A DNA stretch of 64,000 nt from Saccharothrix carnea (GCF_003014735.1 NZ_PYAX01000007.1:1-64000), one strand, 5' to 3'; shown: positions 1-8,845, numbered from the stretch's first letter. The notes: generated by a model not told the origin, from the sequence alone. A program made the numbers and translations.

Positions 1-292
1 ACCGCCGCCATCGCCCGCCGCGACCGCCCGCCGCCACCGCCACGCCTGCCCGCCCACTCGCCGCCGCCCGCCACCGCCGTACGCCGCGCTACCCGGCCCG
101 CCGTCACCCGTCCCGGCTTCCCGGGCTCGCGCTGCCCAGATGCCGGGCCGGCCCGCGTCCAACCCGCCGGTCGACCGTCCGGAGTCGACCCCGCGCGCCA
201 CCGGCCGCCCACCAGCGCCCCTGGGCCTCGACCCGGGCCGACCCTGTCCGACCGCGCGCCATCGACCGCCCACCCCAACTACGCTCACCCCC
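1..292. other. C-rich stretch without a recognisable gene
   Basis: The first 292 bases are strongly C-rich low-complexity sequence. The reading frame of the AAA ATPase stays open back to about position 140, but the in-frame peptide is proline/arginine-rich filler unlike a protein start, so I treat it as non-coding. I see no clear promoter or RNA structure here. Confidence 0.6.
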
Positions 293-2527
293 GTGATCAC
301 GTTGACCGCCCGCCTGTCCCCTTCCGCCCTGGACACCCGTCGCGGCGTGGTGCGGCTCCACCCCGAGGTGTTGGACGCGCTCGGCCTGCGCGCGTGGGAC
401 GCGGTGCGCCTGACCGGTGCCCGGGTGAGTGCCGCCCTGGCCGCCGCGACCGCCGGCGACGGCCCGCCCGGCGTGGTGCTGGTGGACGACGTGACGCTGT
501 CGAACCTCGGCGTCGTGGAAGGCGCGGAGGTGGTGGTGGCACCCGTGGACGTCGCCGCCGCACGCACGGTGATCGTGGCCGGGTCGCGGTTGGCCAGCAC
601 GTCGCTGACCCCCGAAACGCTGCGCATGGCCCTCACCGGCAAAGTGCTGACAGTCGGCGACGCGGTCTCCCTCCTGCCGCAGGACCTGGCCCCACCACCC
701 GGCGCGGACGTGACCGCCACGCGCAGCAAGCTGTCCAACGCCATCGGCATGACGTGGACCAACGAACTGCTCACCATCACCTCCGCCGACCCCGCGGGCG
801 GGCCGGTGGCGGTGCAGCCGTCGACGGTGGTCGGCTGGCGTGACGGCGCACGAACGGGTGACGTGCCCGCGGTCGTGTCGGGAGGCGGCGGCACGGTCCA
901 GGCGGCGGCGACGGCGAGCGCGGGACCGGTGGCGACGAGCAGCGCGGTCGAGGTCGTGACGCCCGCCGTGCCGGTCGCGGACCTGGTCGGCCAGCAAGAG
1001 GCCGCGAAGCGGTTGGCCGAGTGGTTCGACCTGACGTTCAGCCACCCCGAACTGCTGGCCCGACTCGGTGCCGTGCCGCGCTTGGCCGCCCTGGTCAGCG
1101 GGCCGGAAGGGGTCGGCAAGGCGACGTTCGTGCGCGCCGTCGCCCAAGGCGCGAAGGCCACGGTCGTCGAAGTCGCCGCACCGAGCATCGCGGTGCTGGA
1201 GGCGAACGCGGCGGCGCAGCGGGTCGTCGACGCACTCGCGCAAGCCCAACGACAAGCGCCGGCGGCGCTGCTGCTGACCGACGTCGAGGCGTTGCTGCCC
1301 GCCGCCTCGGCACCACCGGTGGCGACCGTCGTGCTGGACGCCCTGCGCGGACGGCCGGACGGGGTGGCGTTGGTCGTCACCAGCGCACACCCCGAAGCGA
1401 TCGACCCCCGACTGAGGGTCCCTGAACTGGTCGACCGCGAACTCGTGCTCCCGTTGCCCGACAGCAAGGCGCGGACCGAGTTGCTGCGCGTCCTGCTGCG
1501 CGACGTGCCCGTGGAGTCCGATGTGGACCTCGGCGCCATCGCGGACCGCACGCCCGGCTTCGTCGCGGCGGACCTGGTGGCGTTGCGCCGGGAAGCCGCA
1601 CTCCGGGCCGCGTTGCGGCAACGGGACGCCGACGAACCCCGAGTCGGACAAGCGGACCTGGTGGGAGCACTGGAAACCGTCCGCCCGATCTCCATGTCCA
1701 CTTCGGACACCCTGCGCACCGGCGGGCTGACCCTGGACGACGTCGGCGACATGACCGAGGTCAAGCAGGCGCTCACCGAAGCCGCGCTGTGGCCGTTGCA
1801 GTACCCGGATTCCTTCGCCCGACTGGGCGTCGCACCACCGCGCGGCCTCCTGCTCTACGGGCCGCCCGGGTGCGGGAAGACGTTCCTGGTGCGCGCATTG
1901 GCGGGCACCGGCAGGCTGAACGTGCTGTCGGTCAAGGGCGCCGAGCTGATGGACAAGTTCGTCGGCGAGTCCGAACGGGCGGTGCGCGAGCTGTTCCGGC
2001 GGGCGGCCGAAGCCGCACCCGCGATGGTGTTCCTGGACGAGGTCGACGCGCTGGCGCCCCGACGCGGCCAGTCGTCCGACTCCGGCGTGTCGGACCGGGT
2101 CGTCGCGGCGCTGCTCACCGAGTTGGACGGCGTCGAGCCGCTGCGGGACGTCATCGTGCTCGGCGCGACGAACCGGCCCGAGCTGGTCGACCCCGCGTTG
2201 CTGCGGCCGGGCAGGCTGGAGCGCCTGGTGTACGTGCCGCCGCCGGACGCCGACGCGCGGGCCGAGATCCTGCGGGCGTCGTCGCGGAACACGCCGTTGG
2301 CGTCGGACGTGGACCTGGACGCGCTGGCCGGGGACCTGGACGGGTACTCGGCGGCGGACTGCGCGGCGCTGATCCGCGAGGCCGCGTTGACCGCGATGCG
2401 CGAGTCGCTGTCCGCGCCGGAGGTGACGGGCGCCCACCTGGCGACCGCACGCACGGCGGTCCGACCGTCGTTGGACCCGGCGCAACTGGCCACCCTCGCC
2501 GCCTACGCCAAGTCGCGCGAACGGTAG
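293..2527 (+). CDS. CDC48/p97-like tandem AAA+ ATPase
   Basis: A 744-residue protein with a Cdc48 N-domain-like start and two AAA modules. The first P-loop (about residues 268-277, GPEGVGKAT) and its Walker B (LLLTDVEAL) are degenerate, with Asp-Val-Glu in place of Asp-Glu. The second module is canonical: GPPGCGKTF at about 522-530, FLDEVDALAPRRG near 580, and a second region of homology GATNRPELVDPALLRPGRLE. This suggests that D2 is the main hydrolysing ring. Members of this family unfold or extract protein substrates; the bacterial substrate is unknown. GTG at 293 is chosen because protein-like sequence begins there. It corresponds by content and neighbours to Rv0435c of M. tuberculosis. 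It converges on the LytR_C gene with 7 bp between the stops. Confidence 0.9.
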   Translation: MITLTARLSPSALDTRRGVVRLHPEVLDALGLRAWDAVRLTGARVSAALAAATAGDGPPGVVLVDDVTLSNLGVVEGAEVVVAPVDVAAARTVIVAGSRLASTSLTPETLRMALTGKVLTVGDAVSLLPQDLAPPPGADVTATRSKLSNAIGMTWTNELLTITSADPAGGPVAVQPSTVVGWRDGARTGDVPAVVSGGGGTVQAAATASAGPVATSSAVEVVTPAVPVADLVGQQEAAKRLAEWFDLTFSHPELLARLGAVPRLAALVSGPEGVGKATFVRAVAQGAKATVVEVAAPSIAVLEANAAAQRVVDALAQAQRQAPAALLLTDVEALLPAASAPPVATVVLDALRGRPDGVALVVTSAHPEAIDPRLRVPELVDRELVLPLPDSKARTELLRVLLRDVPVESDVDLGAIADRTPGFVAADLVALRREAALRAALRQRDADEPRVGQADLVGALETVRPISMSTSDTLRTGGLTLDDVGDMTEVKQALTEAALWPLQYPDSFARLGVAPPRGLLLYGPPGCGKTFLVRALAGTGRLNVLSVKGAELMDKFVGESERAVRELFRRAAEAAPAMVFLDEVDALAPRRGQSSDSGVSDRVVAALLTELDGVEPLRDVIVLGATNRPELVDPALLRPGRLERLVYVPPPDADARAEILRASSRNTPLASDVDLDALAGDLDGYSAADCAALIREAALTAMRESLSAPEVTGAHLATARTAVRPSLDPAQLATLAAYAKSRER

Positions 2528-2534
2528 GGGAGGG

Positions 2535-3188
2535 CTACGAAACCTTGCCGGACGGGCCCTTGTAGTCGTTGGTCACGATCACGATGATCCCCGGTTGGGC
2601 GCTCTGGATGCCGTCGAACCGGGGCTCGACGCGAGCGTTGAGGACGCGGGCCAGTTCGCGAGCCGAGGCTTCCTCGTCGGTGCCGGGGCGGAAGTAGACC
2701 GTGGTGGTCCAGATCGTGCCCTGGGAGTAGTTGCCCCGCTCGGCGACCTGCCACCCGGCCTTCTCGACGTCACCCGACGCGCGGGCGGCCAGGCCCTGGG
2801 TGGTGCTGTTGTTGTAGATGCGCACCGGCAGCTTGGGCGTCGTGCTCACGGGTGGCGGCGGCGTTTCCGTCGCCGTCGTCGTTCCGCCCGGGTTGGGGGA
2901 CGTCGTGGGCGCGGTCGTGGTGCCGGCGGGCGGTGACGTCTCCGACGACGGGGCGGTCGGCTCACCGGACGGGGTCGGCGAGCCGACCGACGTGTCCGAC
3001 GTGTCCGAGGTGCCCGAGGTGGTGGTCGACGGCGGGGTCGACTGCGCGGCGGGCGGATCGTCGTCGGTGCCGCCGGTGAACAGGCTGACCAGGCCGATGA
3101 CCAGGGCGATGACGGCCACGCCGAGCAGCGCGTAGCCCGCGGCACGTGCCGGGTGCGCGGGGCCCGCGGGCTGTTCCGGGTTCGTCAT
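2535..3188 (-). CDS. LytR C-terminal-domain membrane protein
   Basis: A 217-residue single-pass membrane protein. A short cytoplasmic N-terminus is followed by a transmembrane segment (about residues 17-36), a long Ser/Thr/Pro/Gly linker typical of cell-wall-spanning proteins, and a C-terminal LytR_C domain beginning PVRIYNNSTTQGLAARA. LytR_C domains occur alone or after LytR-CpsA-Psr ligase domains; this one has no catalytic LCP domain, so a wall-associated binding or accessory role is inferred. The start ATG overlaps the stop of the DUF3263 gene (ATGA, 3185-3188), so the two are translationally coupled, as in the Rv0430-Rv0431 pair. Confidence 0.85.
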   Translation of the reverse strand: MTNPEQPAGPAHPARAAGYALLGVAVIALVIGLVSLFTGGTDDDPPAAQSTPPSTTTSGTSDTSDTSVGSPTPSGEPTAPSSETSPPAGTTTAPTTSPNPGGTTTATETPPPPVSTTPKLPVRIYNNSTTQGLAARASGDVEKAGWQVAERGNYSQGTIWTTTVYFRPGTDEEASARELARVLNARVEPRFDGIQSAQPGIIVIVTNDYKGPSGKVS

Positions 3189-3481
3189 CGGCGCTCGACG
3201 CCCAGCTGCTTCGCCGCGCGGGCGCGTTGCCTGCCGGAGCGGGACCTGCGCAGTCTCTTGATCAACATCGGATCGGCGGCCAACGCCTCTTCCTTCTCGA
3301 TCAACGCGTTGAGCAGCTGGTAGTAGCGCGTCGCGGACATGTCGAACAGCTCCCGGACGGCCTGTTCCTTCGCACCCGCGTACTTCCACCACTGGCGTTC
3401 GAAGGCCAGGATCTCGCGCTCCCGGTCGTTCAAACCGTCGTCCGGCCCCTCCGCCGGCGCCAGTGCCTCTGCGGCGTCCAT
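3185..3481 (-). CDS. DUF3263 small helical protein
   Basis: A 98-residue protein of the actinobacterial DUF3263 family, recognised by the central run ILAFERQWWKYAGAKEQAV and the following FDMSATRYYQLLN. The fold looks helix-turn-helix-like, similar to a sigma region 4 or small DNA-binding protein. Its function is unknown. I chose ATG 3481 because GCTGAGGAG lies at a good distance before it; an upstream ATG at 3517 has no ribosome-binding site. It forms a coupled pair with the LytR_C gene and diverges from def. Confidence 0.85.
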   Translation of the reverse strand: MDAAEALAPAEGPDDGLNDREREILAFERQWWKYAGAKEQAVRELFDMSATRYYQLLNALIEKEEALAADPMLIKRLRRSRSGRQRARAAKQLGVERR

Positions 3482-3579
3482 CTGGCTCCTCAGCCGTGTC
3501 CCGTGCGTGGGTGCCATTACATCACGTGATCTTCGCGTGGGTCCGCTCATCGGTCGGCGCGTCCTGTGTGACGCGCCGT

Positions 3580-3585
3580 TAGGCT
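3580..3585 (+). promoter_or_regulatory. Probable leaderless -10 box (TAGGCT) of def
   Basis: TAGGCT lies exactly 7 nt before the ATG of def and there is no Shine-Dalgarno sequence in between. This is the arrangement expected if transcription starts at the initiation codon. The same box with the same spacing precedes the kinase gene (9008) and coxD (21320). Confidence 0.6.
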
Positions 3586-3592
3586 GCACGCC

Positions 3593-4177
3593 ATGGCAGT
3601 TCACCCGATCCGGATCGCCGGAGATCCCGTGCTCCACCACCCGACCCGCCCGGTCGAGGTGTTCGACGAGGCGCTGCGCACGTTGATCGACGACATGTAC
3701 GAGACGATGGCGGCGGCGCGCGGTGTCGGCTTGGCGGCCAACCAGATCGGGCTCGACCTGCGGTTGTTCGTGTACGACTGCCCCGACGACGAGGGTGTGC
3801 GGTATCGGGGCGTGGTGGTGAACCCGACGTTGGAGACGTCGGAGGTCCCGCTGGGCATGCCGGACCCGGACGACGACTACGAGGGCTGCCTGTCCGCGCC
3901 GGGCGAGTCCTACCCGACTGGGCGGGCGACGTGGGCGAAGGTGACGGGGTTCGACGGTGACGGCAAGCCCGTCGAGGTCGAGGGCACCGGGTTCTTCGCG
4001 CGGTGCCTGCAGCACGAGACGGATCACCTGAACGGCGTCATCTACCTCGACCGGTTGGTGGGACGGCACAAGCGGGCGGCGAAGAAGATGCTGAAGGCCA
4101 ACGGCTGGGGCGTGCCGGGCCTGTCGTGGGACCCGGCGACCTCGGAAGACCCGTTCGCCGACGACGAGGACGACTAA
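3593..4177 (+). CDS. def: Peptide deformylase
   Basis: Removes the formyl group from the N-terminal formyl-methionine of nascent proteins, using a bound metal ion. All three family motifs are present: GVGLAANQ (about residues 44-51), EGCLS (about 97) and QHETDHLNG (about 140-148), which supply the metal-binding Cys and two His and the catalytic Glu. The length of 194 residues is normal for actinobacterial type 1 deformylases; the C-terminus has an acidic tail (DEDD). It probably has a leaderless promoter. It is followed by a GC-rich hairpin at 4209-4238 and converges with pssA across a 590-bp gap. Confidence 0.97.
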   Translation: MAVHPIRIAGDPVLHHPTRPVEVFDEALRTLIDDMYETMAAARGVGLAANQIGLDLRLFVYDCPDDEGVRYRGVVVNPTLETSEVPLGMPDPDDDYEGCLSAPGESYPTGRATWAKVTGFDGDGKPVEVEGTGFFARCLQHETDHLNGVIYLDRLVGRHKRAAKKMLKANGWGVPGLSWDPATSEDPFADDEDD

Positions 4178-4208
4178 GCCGCAGGCTCCGCCGAGGCCCC
4201 GCACCTGC

Positions 4209-4238
4209 CGCCGGGGCCGCCGGCCGACGGCCCCGGCG
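4209..4238 (+). terminator. Hairpin downstream of def
   Basis: Perfect 11-bp stem CGCCGGGGCCG / CGGCCCCGGCG with an 8-nt loop, 31 bp after the def stop. It lacks a T-tract, as is usual for actinobacterial terminators. Confidence 0.6.
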
Positions 4239-4384
4239 ATCATCAACGCCTGTCGGTTGCTCGCCGCACACCCGCTCCACCGCACCGTGGCCGGTCGATT
4301 GCGGGTCCGTTCCGTCGCGACGGCCGGTCGGCTGGCTGGCCGGTCGTCGCCGGGTCGGCGGGGCCCGTCACCGGCCGCGCCGCC

Positions 4385-4478
4385 GCATCCGCGCGACCGG
4401 TCGGTCGCGGGCGGCCGTGCTCCGCGGCGGGCGGCGCATCCGCGCGACCGGTCGGTCGCGGGCGGTCGTGCTCGGCGG
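4385..4478. repeat. Two-copy tandem repeat, 51-bp period
   Basis: Two 43-bp copies (4385-4427 and 4436-4478) differ at only two positions and are spaced 51 bp apart. Each contains the near-palindrome GCGACCGGTCGGTCGC. No gene covers them. The 51-bp period is a multiple of three, but no convincing protein is encoded. Confidence 0.7.
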
Positions 4479-4646
4479 CCAGCGGCGGCGGGCTGTACTC
4501 GGCTGTGGTCGGTAGCGGCGGGCGGGTGGCGGCTGTGGGTATTGCTGCCGGCCGGTGCTGCGTTCGCCGGTCGGCTCGCGGTGCCGGGGACCGGGGTGGG
4601 ACCGGTGGTGTTCGGCGCGGGGCGGGGGTTGGTTGCCGGCCTCGTT

Positions 4647-4719
4647 GTTTCAACCGACGTCCGAGCGTACCGATAACGGTGTTTCTGTTCGTAGTCGGTC
4701 CGAGGATCACCCGATCGTG
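4647..4719 (-). repeat. Three-block conserved segment, copy A
   Basis: On the minus strand this reads CACGATCGGGTGA, 21 nt, GAAACACCGTTA, 17 nt, CGGTTGAAAC. The same three blocks occur in the same order after groEL at 12202-12264 with spacers of 20 and 8 nt. Both copies lead into C-rich low-complexity DNA. The function is unknown; see the findings. Confidence 0.65.
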
Positions 4720-4765
4720 AACCGTGTAACCGTCTGAAACAGCAGGTCAGGACCAGTGTAGCGAG

Positions 4766-5737
4766 TTACAGGCGATCATGCCGGCGCAGGCCGATCTGCC
4801 GCCATCCCCGGCGCTTGCCGGACCTCGGCTGTCCGTTGGTCTCCGCCGCCATCTGCGTCGGGTCGACCGCCCGCCGGGGCCGCCGCACGGCACGCATCGC
4901 GGCACCCGCGACCCGACCGCCCAGCGGCTGGCGCAACCCCAACCGCCGCGCCGCCACGCCGTGCGCCCGTTTGATCGCACGCCGGTCCGCCGCCGGCACC
5001 GACCACGCCTCCGGGTGCTTCGCCAGCCACCGGTACCGGCGCACCGAGTACGGCAGGTGGGCGAGATACACCAGCAACGCCGTGCTCAGCGCCACCAACG
5101 GGAACGTGATCACCGCCGCCGCCAGCAGCCCGACCAGCACCAGCAACGGCGCCACGAGCCGCGGCGGCACCTTGATGGTCTTCACCGACAGCGTCGGTAT
5201 GCGGCTCACCAGCAGCAACGCGACCCCGACCGTCCACACGGCCACGACCACCGAACTCGACCACCACCCGGGCCGGCCCAGCTGCTCGTCCAGGATCAAC
5301 GGCAGCAGCAGCAACAACCCGCCCGCCGGCGCCGGAACGCCGACGAAGAACTCCTTCGCGAACGGCGGCTGCTCGACGTCCAGCAGGGTGTTGAACCGCG
5401 CCAGCCGCAGCACCATGCACACCGCGAAGATCAACGCGACGACCCACCCCTGCCGGTCGCCGCCGAACTTCCACACGTAGATCACCAGCGCGGGCGCGAC
5501 GCCGAACGAGATCGCGTCGGCCAGCGAGTCCAGTTCGGCGCCCATCTTGCTGGTCGCGTCGAGCAGCCGGGCGATCCGCCCGTCCAACCCGTCGAACACG
5601 GCCGCCGCGGCGATCGACCCGATCGCCGCACCCCACATCCCGACCATGGCGAAGTGCACCGCCGACAGCCCCGCGCACATCGCGAGCACCGTGATGGCGT
5701 TCGGCAGCAGCCTGATCCCCGGCCCGCTCGGAGCCAT
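4766..5737 (-). CDS. pssA: CDP-diacylglycerol--serine O-phosphatidyltransferase
   Basis: An integral membrane CDP-alcohol phosphatidyltransferase that makes phosphatidylserine from CDP-diacylglycerol and L-serine. The full family signature D-x2-DG-x2-AR-x8-G-x3-D-x3-D is visible near the N-terminus (DGLDGRIAR followed by GAELDSLAD), supplying the metal and CDP ligands. Several hydrophobic spans follow, then a basic C-terminal extension of roughly 90 residues that is longer than in most homologues. The start lies 4 bp after the psd stop, so psd-pssA form one operon making phosphatidylethanolamine, as in Rv0437c-Rv0436c. Confidence 0.95.
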   Translation of the reverse strand: MAPSGPGIRLLPNAITVLAMCAGLSAVHFAMVGMWGAAIGSIAAAAVFDGLDGRIARLLDATSKMGAELDSLADAISFGVAPALVIYVWKFGGDRQGWVVALIFAVCMVLRLARFNTLLDVEQPPFAKEFFVGVPAPAGGLLLLLPLILDEQLGRPGWWSSSVVVAVWTVGVALLLVSRIPTLSVKTIKVPPRLVAPLLVLVGLLAAAVITFPLVALSTALLVYLAHLPYSVRRYRWLAKHPEAWSVPAADRRAIKRAHGVAARRLGLRQPLGGRVAGAAMRAVRRPRRAVDPTQMAAETNGQPRSGKRRGWRQIGLRRHDRL

Positions 5738-5741
5738 CGGC

Positions 5742-6464
5742 TCAGCCCTCCGAAGAAGCGGCGGGCAGCTCGGCGAGCACCGTCTCGCCGCCGATCGTGC
5801 GCTGCCCGGCCTCGACCAGCACCCGGCTACCGGTGGGCACGTACAGGTCGACCCGGGAGCCGAACCGGATCAGGCCGTAGGTCTGCCCGACCTCGACCTT
5901 GTCGCCCTCGACGACCTCGCACACGATCCGCCGCGCCACCAGCCCGGCGATCTGCACGACCACCACGTCGTGCCCGGACGGCGTGCTCAGCCACACCGTG
6001 TTGCGCTCGTTGTCCTCGCTGGCCTTGTCCAGGTCGGCGGACAGGAACTTGCCTGGCCGGTACGACACCTGCCGCACCAGACCGGGCACGGGCACGCGCT
6101 GCACGTGCACGTCGAACACCGACAGGAACACGCTGATCCGGGTCATCGGCGCGGCGCCGAGCCCGAGCTCGACCGGCGGCACGGCCTCGACCACGTGCGA
6201 CACGGTGCCGTCCGCCGGCGCGACCGCGATGTCGGGCCGGGTGGGCGTGGTGCGCTTGGGCTCGCGGAAGAACCAGGCGACCCACGCGGTCAGCAGGCCG
6301 CCGACGACACCGGCGCGCTTGGAGTACCTGCGCAGCAGCAGTGTCGCGACGGCAGCGCCCGCCACGAAGGGACGGCCCGCGGGGTGCATCGGGGGGACGA
6401 TCCCCCGGGCGAGCTCGAGGAAGTGGGAGACGGCACCACTGTGCTTGTCGCGATCGACGGTCAT
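5742..6464 (-). CDS. psd: Phosphatidylserine decarboxylase proenzyme
   Basis: Converts phosphatidylserine to phosphatidylethanolamine. The 240-residue protein is of the short (archaeal/actinobacterial, PSD-A) type. The RFGSRVDLYVP segment near the C-terminus carries the Gly-Ser site where self-cleavage generates the pyruvoyl group. An N-terminal hydrophobic segment anchors it in the membrane. ATG 6464 has GGAAGAG upstream. It lies directly before pssA; the order psd then pssA means that product and substrate enzymes are co-made. Confidence 0.95.
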   Translation of the reverse strand: MTVDRDKHSGAVSHFLELARGIVPPMHPAGRPFVAGAAVATLLLRRYSKRAGVVGGLLTAWVAWFFREPKRTTPTRPDIAVAPADGTVSHVVEAVPPVELGLGAAPMTRISVFLSVFDVHVQRVPVPGLVRQVSYRPGKFLSADLDKASEDNERNTVWLSTPSGHDVVVVQIAGLVARRIVCEVVEGDKVEVGQTYGLIRFGSRVDLYVPTGSRVLVEAGQRTIGGETVLAELPAASSEG

Positions 6465-6589
6465 GGCTCTTCCGTGTCAGGGCAGTGCTTCCGGCCCGCC
6501 ACACGCTACGCGTTCGCGCCGGCCCTCGTCCGGCCCGCCCGTGCGTCCCCCGACGAACGCACGGACTGACCGGATCTCCGATCATCCCA

Positions 6590-6618
6590 AGTGTAAGCCG
6601 CGTCACACCCGTGATCAA
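6590..6618 (-). promoter_or_regulatory. Predicted sigma-70-type promoter of psd-pssA
   Basis: Minus strand TTGATC, a 17-nt spacer, then TACACT. This is a good -35/-10 pair with ideal spacing and predicts a leader of about 120 nt before the psd ATG at 6464. Confidence 0.55.
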
Positions 6619-6639
6619 CGCCGGACGGTCGAGCCCGGG

Positions 6640-7845
6640 TCACTCCCCGTGCAGGAAGCGGACCGCCACCTCGTCGCCCGCCGCCAGCTCCGTCACGTCC
6701 TCCGGCACCTCGATCAGGCAGTTGCTGACCGCCAACGCCGACAGCAGGTGCGACCCGGGCCCGCCGACCGGCGTCACCACCTGCCCGGACTCCGGGTCGT
6801 ACGCGCCACGCCGGAACTGCGTGCGCCCCGCCGGCGAGGTGACCGGCGCGCTCAACCGGGCCACCGCGCCCGGCCGCTCCACCCGCTCGAACCCCATCGC
6901 GGCCCGCAGCGCCGGCCGGATGAACACCTCGAACGACACCTGCGCGCTCACCGGGTTCCCGGGCAGCGTCGCCACGGCCACGCCCTGGTAGCGCCCCGCG
7001 CCCTGCGGCCCGCCCGGCTGCATCGCGACCTTCGTGAACTCCACCCCGCGGCCGGTGAACGCGTCCTTCACCACCTCGTACGCCCCCGCGCTCACGCCAC
7101 CTGACGTGAGCAGCAGGTCCACATCCGCCAACCGCGGCGCGATCGCCGCGTGGAACCGCTCGACGTCGTCCGGCACGAACCGCAGCAGCTCCGCCTCACC
7201 GCCCGCCTCGCGCACCGCCGCCGCCAACATCACGCCGTTCGACTCGTAGATCTGCCCCGGCTCCAACACCGCACCGGGCCCCACCAGCTCCGACCCCGTC
7301 GACAGCACCAGCACCCGCGGCCTGCGCCGCACCGGCAGCGACCCGAACCCCAGCGCCGCCGCCAACCCCAGCTGCGCCGGACCCAGCACCGTGCCCGCGC
7401 GCAGCACCGTCGTGCCCACGGCCACGTCGTCCGCCATCCGCCGCACGTTCTGGCCGACCACCACCGGCCGGTCCACCCGCACCACCGACGTGCCGCCGTC
7501 GGTCCACTCCACCTGCACCACGGCGTCCGCACCGGCGGGCACCGGCGCGCCCGTCATGATCCGGTGCGCCGTGCCGGGCGCCAACGCCGCCGACGACGTC
7601 CGCCCCGCCGGGATGTCCTCCACCACCGGCAACTCCGCCGGCAGCGACGCCAGATCGGCGGCACGCACCGCGTAACCGTCCATCGCCGAGTTGTCGAACG
7701 GCGGCAGCGGCACCGGCGCGACCACGTCCTGCGCCAGCACCAGACCGAGGCAGTCGGCCACCTCCAGGTCCACCACCGGCATCCGCCCGACCAGCCCGGC
7801 GACGCGGGCCTTGTGATCAGCGACTCGGGTCAGCGTGTTCGACAC
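6640..7845 (-). CDS. moeA: Molybdopterin molybdotransferase MoeA
   Basis: Inserts molybdate into adenylylated molybdopterin in the last step of molybdenum cofactor synthesis. Recognised by the N-terminal LPPFDNSAMDGYAVRAADL motif, the MoeA fold with STGSELV and SGGVSAG(A)YE, and the PGNPVS segment. GTG 7845 is preferred because GGCAGGA lies 8-9 nt before it; an ATG three codons upstream (7854) would sit directly on that site. About 401 residues. The gene sits at the moeA2 position of the mycobacterial neighbourhood. Its product would serve the CO-dehydrogenase-like enzyme encoded at 21-29 kb. Confidence 0.93.
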   Translation of the reverse strand: MSNTLTRVADHKARVAGLVGRMPVVDLEVADCLGLVLAQDVVAPVPLPPFDNSAMDGYAVRAADLASLPAELPVVEDIPAGRTSSAALAPGTAHRIMTGAPVPAGADAVVQVEWTDGGTSVVRVDRPVVVGQNVRRMADDVAVGTTVLRAGTVLGPAQLGLAAALGFGSLPVRRRPRVLVLSTGSELVGPGAVLEPGQIYESNGVMLAAAVREAGGEAELLRFVPDDVERFHAAIAPRLADVDLLLTSGGVSAGAYEVVKDAFTGRGVEFTKVAMQPGGPQGAGRYQGVAVATLPGNPVSAQVSFEVFIRPALRAAMGFERVERPGAVARLSAPVTSPAGRTQFRRGAYDPESGQVVTPVGGPGSHLLSALAVSNCLIEVPEDVTELAAGDEVAVRFLHGE

Positions 7846-7908
7846 GGGACACATCCTGCCGCGCCCGTGGCAGACTGCTCCAACCGGCTGATCACGACAG
7901 GGGGAAAG

Positions 7909-8553
7909 TTGCAGGTCCGGACCCGCCACACCCCCACGTTCGGGGTGGCCCGACTCGTCCTGGCACCCGGTGAGCCGGTGGTGGTCGAGCGATCCTCGCT
8001 GCTCGCCACCAGCTACGGCGTCGCCGTCGACAGCCGCGCCAAGTCGCCCGGCGTCAGCGCCGCGCTGTGCACCGCGGGGCCCGAAGGCGGCTGGGTGGAC
8101 GTCGCACCACCCCTGCCCGGCGACCTGCACGTGCTCGAGCTCGACGCCACCACGGGCTGGTGCGTCGCCCGCGACAGCTGGCTCGCCTGCGCCGCCACCG
8201 CCCGCCTCGACCCGGCCGCGCCGCCCGTGCGCGCCCTGCACGGCGGTGACCACGGCTTCCTCACCTACGCGTTCGGCACCGGGCCCGTCGTGCTCAGCTG
8301 CTACGGCACCCTCGACGTGGTCACCCTCGAACCCGGCGAGCTGGTCACCGTCGCGAGCGGCCACGTGGTCGCGTTCGCCGACACCGTGCAGTCCCGGTTG
8401 CGCGCCGTTTCCCCGGACGCGCCCCAATCCGTGCGGAATGGCGAAGGGCTGGTCCTCGACTTCGCCGGACCCGGTCTGGTGCTCACCCGGACCCGCAGCC
8501 CGCGAGGACTCGTCAGTTGGTTGCGCGACAACGGATTCAGCGTCCGCTCATGA
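7909..8553 (+). CDS. AIM24 family protein
   Basis: A 214-residue all-beta protein of the AIM24/TRAP-like family. The start region (LQVRTRHTPTFGVARLVLAPGE) and repeated Gly-rich strands match the family. The name comes from a yeast mitochondrial protein; no biochemical role is established in bacteria. TTG at 7909 is chosen because GGGGGAAAG is immediately upstream and homologues begin with an equivalent MQV. It diverges from moeA, whose start is about 60 bp away. Confidence 0.8.
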   Translation: MQVRTRHTPTFGVARLVLAPGEPVVVERSSLLATSYGVAVDSRAKSPGVSAALCTAGPEGGWVDVAPPLPGDLHVLELDATTGWCVARDSWLACAATARLDPAAPPVRALHGGDHGFLTYAFGTGPVVLSCYGTLDVVTLEPGELVTVASGHVVAFADTVQSRLRAVSPDAPQSVRNGEGLVLDFAGPGLVLTRTRSPRGLVSWLRDNGFSVRS

Positions 8554-8633
8554 CTCCATAAGGAGGTATCGGCGAACCCCCTCGTGCCTCTAGCGTGGCG
8601 GTTTGCTCAAGGTATTTCTCGAAGGAGGACGTC

Positions 8634-8840
8634 TTGGCTGTCGGCACGGTCAAGTGGTTCAACTCGGAGAAGGGGTACGGATTCATCGCCGCCGACGGCG
8701 GGCCGGATGTGTTCGTGCACTACTCGGCGATCCAGATGGAAGGCTTCCGGACGCTGGCCGAGGGCGACCGCGTGGAGTTCGAGATCCAGGCAGGGCGCGA
8801 CGGCCGCAGCCAGGCATCGGACGTGCGCAAGGCATCGTGA
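8634..8840 (+). CDS. Cold-shock protein, short CspA type
   Basis: A 68-residue single cold-shock domain with RNP1 (KGYGFIAAD) and RNP2 (DVFVHYSAI). These proteins bind single-stranded RNA/DNA and melt mRNA structure. TTG 8634 is chosen because GAAGGAGGA lies 4-8 nt upstream and the product then begins like other family members ([17 protein letters not shown]). It is followed by a strong terminator hairpin. The window also encodes a second, longer cold-shock protein at 61997. Confidence 0.95.
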   Translation: MAVGTVKWFNSEKGYGFIAADGGPDVFVHYSAIQMEGFRTLAEGDRVEFEIQAGRDGRSQASDVRKAS

Positions 8841-8845
8841 CCTCC

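Larger units (their letters stand above)
4178..4765. other. Gene-free gap between def and pssA
   Basis: This 588-bp convergent gap holds the def hairpin, a two-copy 51-bp tandem repeat, a C/G-rich low-complexity middle and, at 4647-4719, one copy of a conserved three-block segment shared with 12202-12264. A minus-strand frame from GTG 4710 could encode a Pro/Arg/Thr-rich polypeptide, but its composition argues against a normal protein. Confidence 0.5.

Noticed and set aside
104-2485. Long minus-strand open frame opposite the AAA ATPase
   Set aside because: Arg/Gln/Gly-rich filler without motifs; the plus-strand frame has two AAA modules.
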